64,000 nt of DNA from an uncultured Monoglobus sp. (lineage in GTDB: Bacteria > Bacillota > Clostridia > Monoglobales > Monoglobaceae), in assembly GCA_947624305.1 (NCBI GenBank), contig CANQKC010000009.1, positions 1-64,000 on the forward strand. The letters are read 5' to 3'. Shown piece after piece: positions 63,516 to 64,000 of this stretch (position 1 is the stretch's first letter; each line of letters begins with the position of its first letter). Under the pieces are notes generated by a model. That model ran no database searches. It had not been told where the DNA came from and was given only the letters and a program-made list of their open reading frames with translations. A program made the translations under genes and the position numbers.

Positions 63516-63920
63516 TTATCTTTTCAAAAAACGCTCGATATTCGCGTGAATTGCCGTCAGTTGCTTAACGAAGTCTATGGTCTCTTCATAGTCGTCGCGG
63601 CTCAGTTTAAGCTTTTTGGCGAGCGTGCGCATAAAAAGCCTCTCGCTCTCGTCATAAATGTTGTCCGACAGCATAAGACCGGCGATGTTCAGCATAATGA
63701 TCTTGGTATCCGCCGTCGTGCATATTTCCGCGAGCCTTATGCACACCTCGTCAAAAGGCTTTTCGGGCGCGTACCTCACCTCGGTTATGCCCATTTCGCC
63801 GCAGTACTGCTTGATAAGCTCCTTTTCCGTGCGGTCAAAATCCTCGTTCGTCATCGCCGCGTGTATGCACAGATCAAGAAACGGCTGCCGCTGATCATCG
63901 GTTAATCTGTTTAAATACAT
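63516..63920 (-). CDS. TerB-like helical protein
   Basis: About 134 residues from MYLNRLTDDQRQPFLDLCIH, with AAAGGAG upstream. It is all helical with the TerB pattern of acidic, metal-suggestive turns (AAMTNEDFDRTEKELIKQYC near the N-terminus, LSDNIYDESERLFMRTLAKK near the C-terminus). TerB-like domains occur in tellurite-resistance and membrane-stress systems, and also alone. Its role here is unknown. It precedes rpiB on the same strand, with 85 bases between. Confidence 0.65.
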   Translation of the reverse strand: MYLNRLTDDQRQPFLDLCIHAAMTNEDFDRTEKELIKQYCGEMGITEVRYAPEKPFDEVCIRLAEICTTADTKIIMLNIAGLMLSDNIYDESERLFMRTLAKKLKLSRDDYEETIDFVKQLTAIHANIERFLKR

Positions 63921-64000
63921 AATCTTTTTCTCCTTTCCCAAACGCCTGAGCGGCGCCTGAACACTCATTTTTACTCGTTATTATTAATTATAAAATAAAC

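Overview
The window looks like a chromosomal segment of a Gram-positive, low-to-medium GC Clostridia-type bacterium (Bacillota, possibly a gut Oscillospirales-like lineage; the rank below class is inference). The basis is a PolC-type replicase, type III glutamine synthetase, MreB, an L10 leader, S-layer homology (SLH) proteins, an Agr-like two-component system, a SpoVB-like flippase with MazG and an S4 protein, and consensus sigma-A promoters with purine-rich ribosome binding sites. No prophage, IS transposase or CRISPR array was recognised.

Layout. 0.1-4.3 kb: nitrogen assimilation, with an ammonium transporter fused to a PII domain and GlnN behind a consensus promoter and attenuator-like leader. 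4.4-9.8 kb: rqcP, a lipoprotein-like gene, a methyltransferase, mazG and a SpoVB-like flippase, with repeats between them. 9.9-12.4 kb: a short promoter-to-terminator unit, a PBECR-like nuclease, an AbrB/zinc-ribbon regulator with a structured leader, a PAP2 phosphatase, a MazE/RelE-type toxin-antitoxin pair and tRNA-Tyr. 12.5-20 kb: fabZ, an MsmK-type ATPase, argCB, a degenerate HPr-like protein, HU, guaB and a HAD phosphatase. 20-23.2 kb: a small accessory island (Phd-like antitoxin, two XRE repressors, a SLOG/DUF1273-like protein, an AlbA_2 ATPase). 23.3-29.6 kb: mreB, a folded palindromic element, repeat mosaics, a large secreted protein and an L,D-transpeptidase. 29.7-35.8 kb: ispG, polC and comF. 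35.9-39.5 kb: rpmG-secE-nusG-rplKAJL on the minus strand, without rpoBC. 39.6-48.6 kb is AT-richer: a YkvI-like membrane protein, a candidate type I toxin-antitoxin locus, a second AbrB/zinc-ribbon gene with the same leader design, tRNAs, rsmA-rdgB, parAB with parS-like sites, serS, queH and tRNA-Arg. 48.7-62.2 kb: an Agr-like regulator/kinase followed by a surface cluster of three SLH-M13 metallopeptidases and one SLH beta-repeat protein. 62.2-64 kb: an NlpC/P60-like protein, rpiB and a TerB-like protein.

The least ordinary signals are non-coding. Two unlinked AbrB/zinc-ribbon genes have the same promoter, long-hairpin, antiterminator and terminator leader. A 26-codon hydrophobic micro-ORF faces a consensus-promoter antisense RNA and shares a hairpin with it. 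A roughly 145-nt transcription unit may encode 31 residues or be a small RNA. A 143-bp palindromic element folds as a junction. A modular family of intergenic repeats has also contributed the last codons of rqcP. Functions are assigned from motif recognition only; no database search was run.
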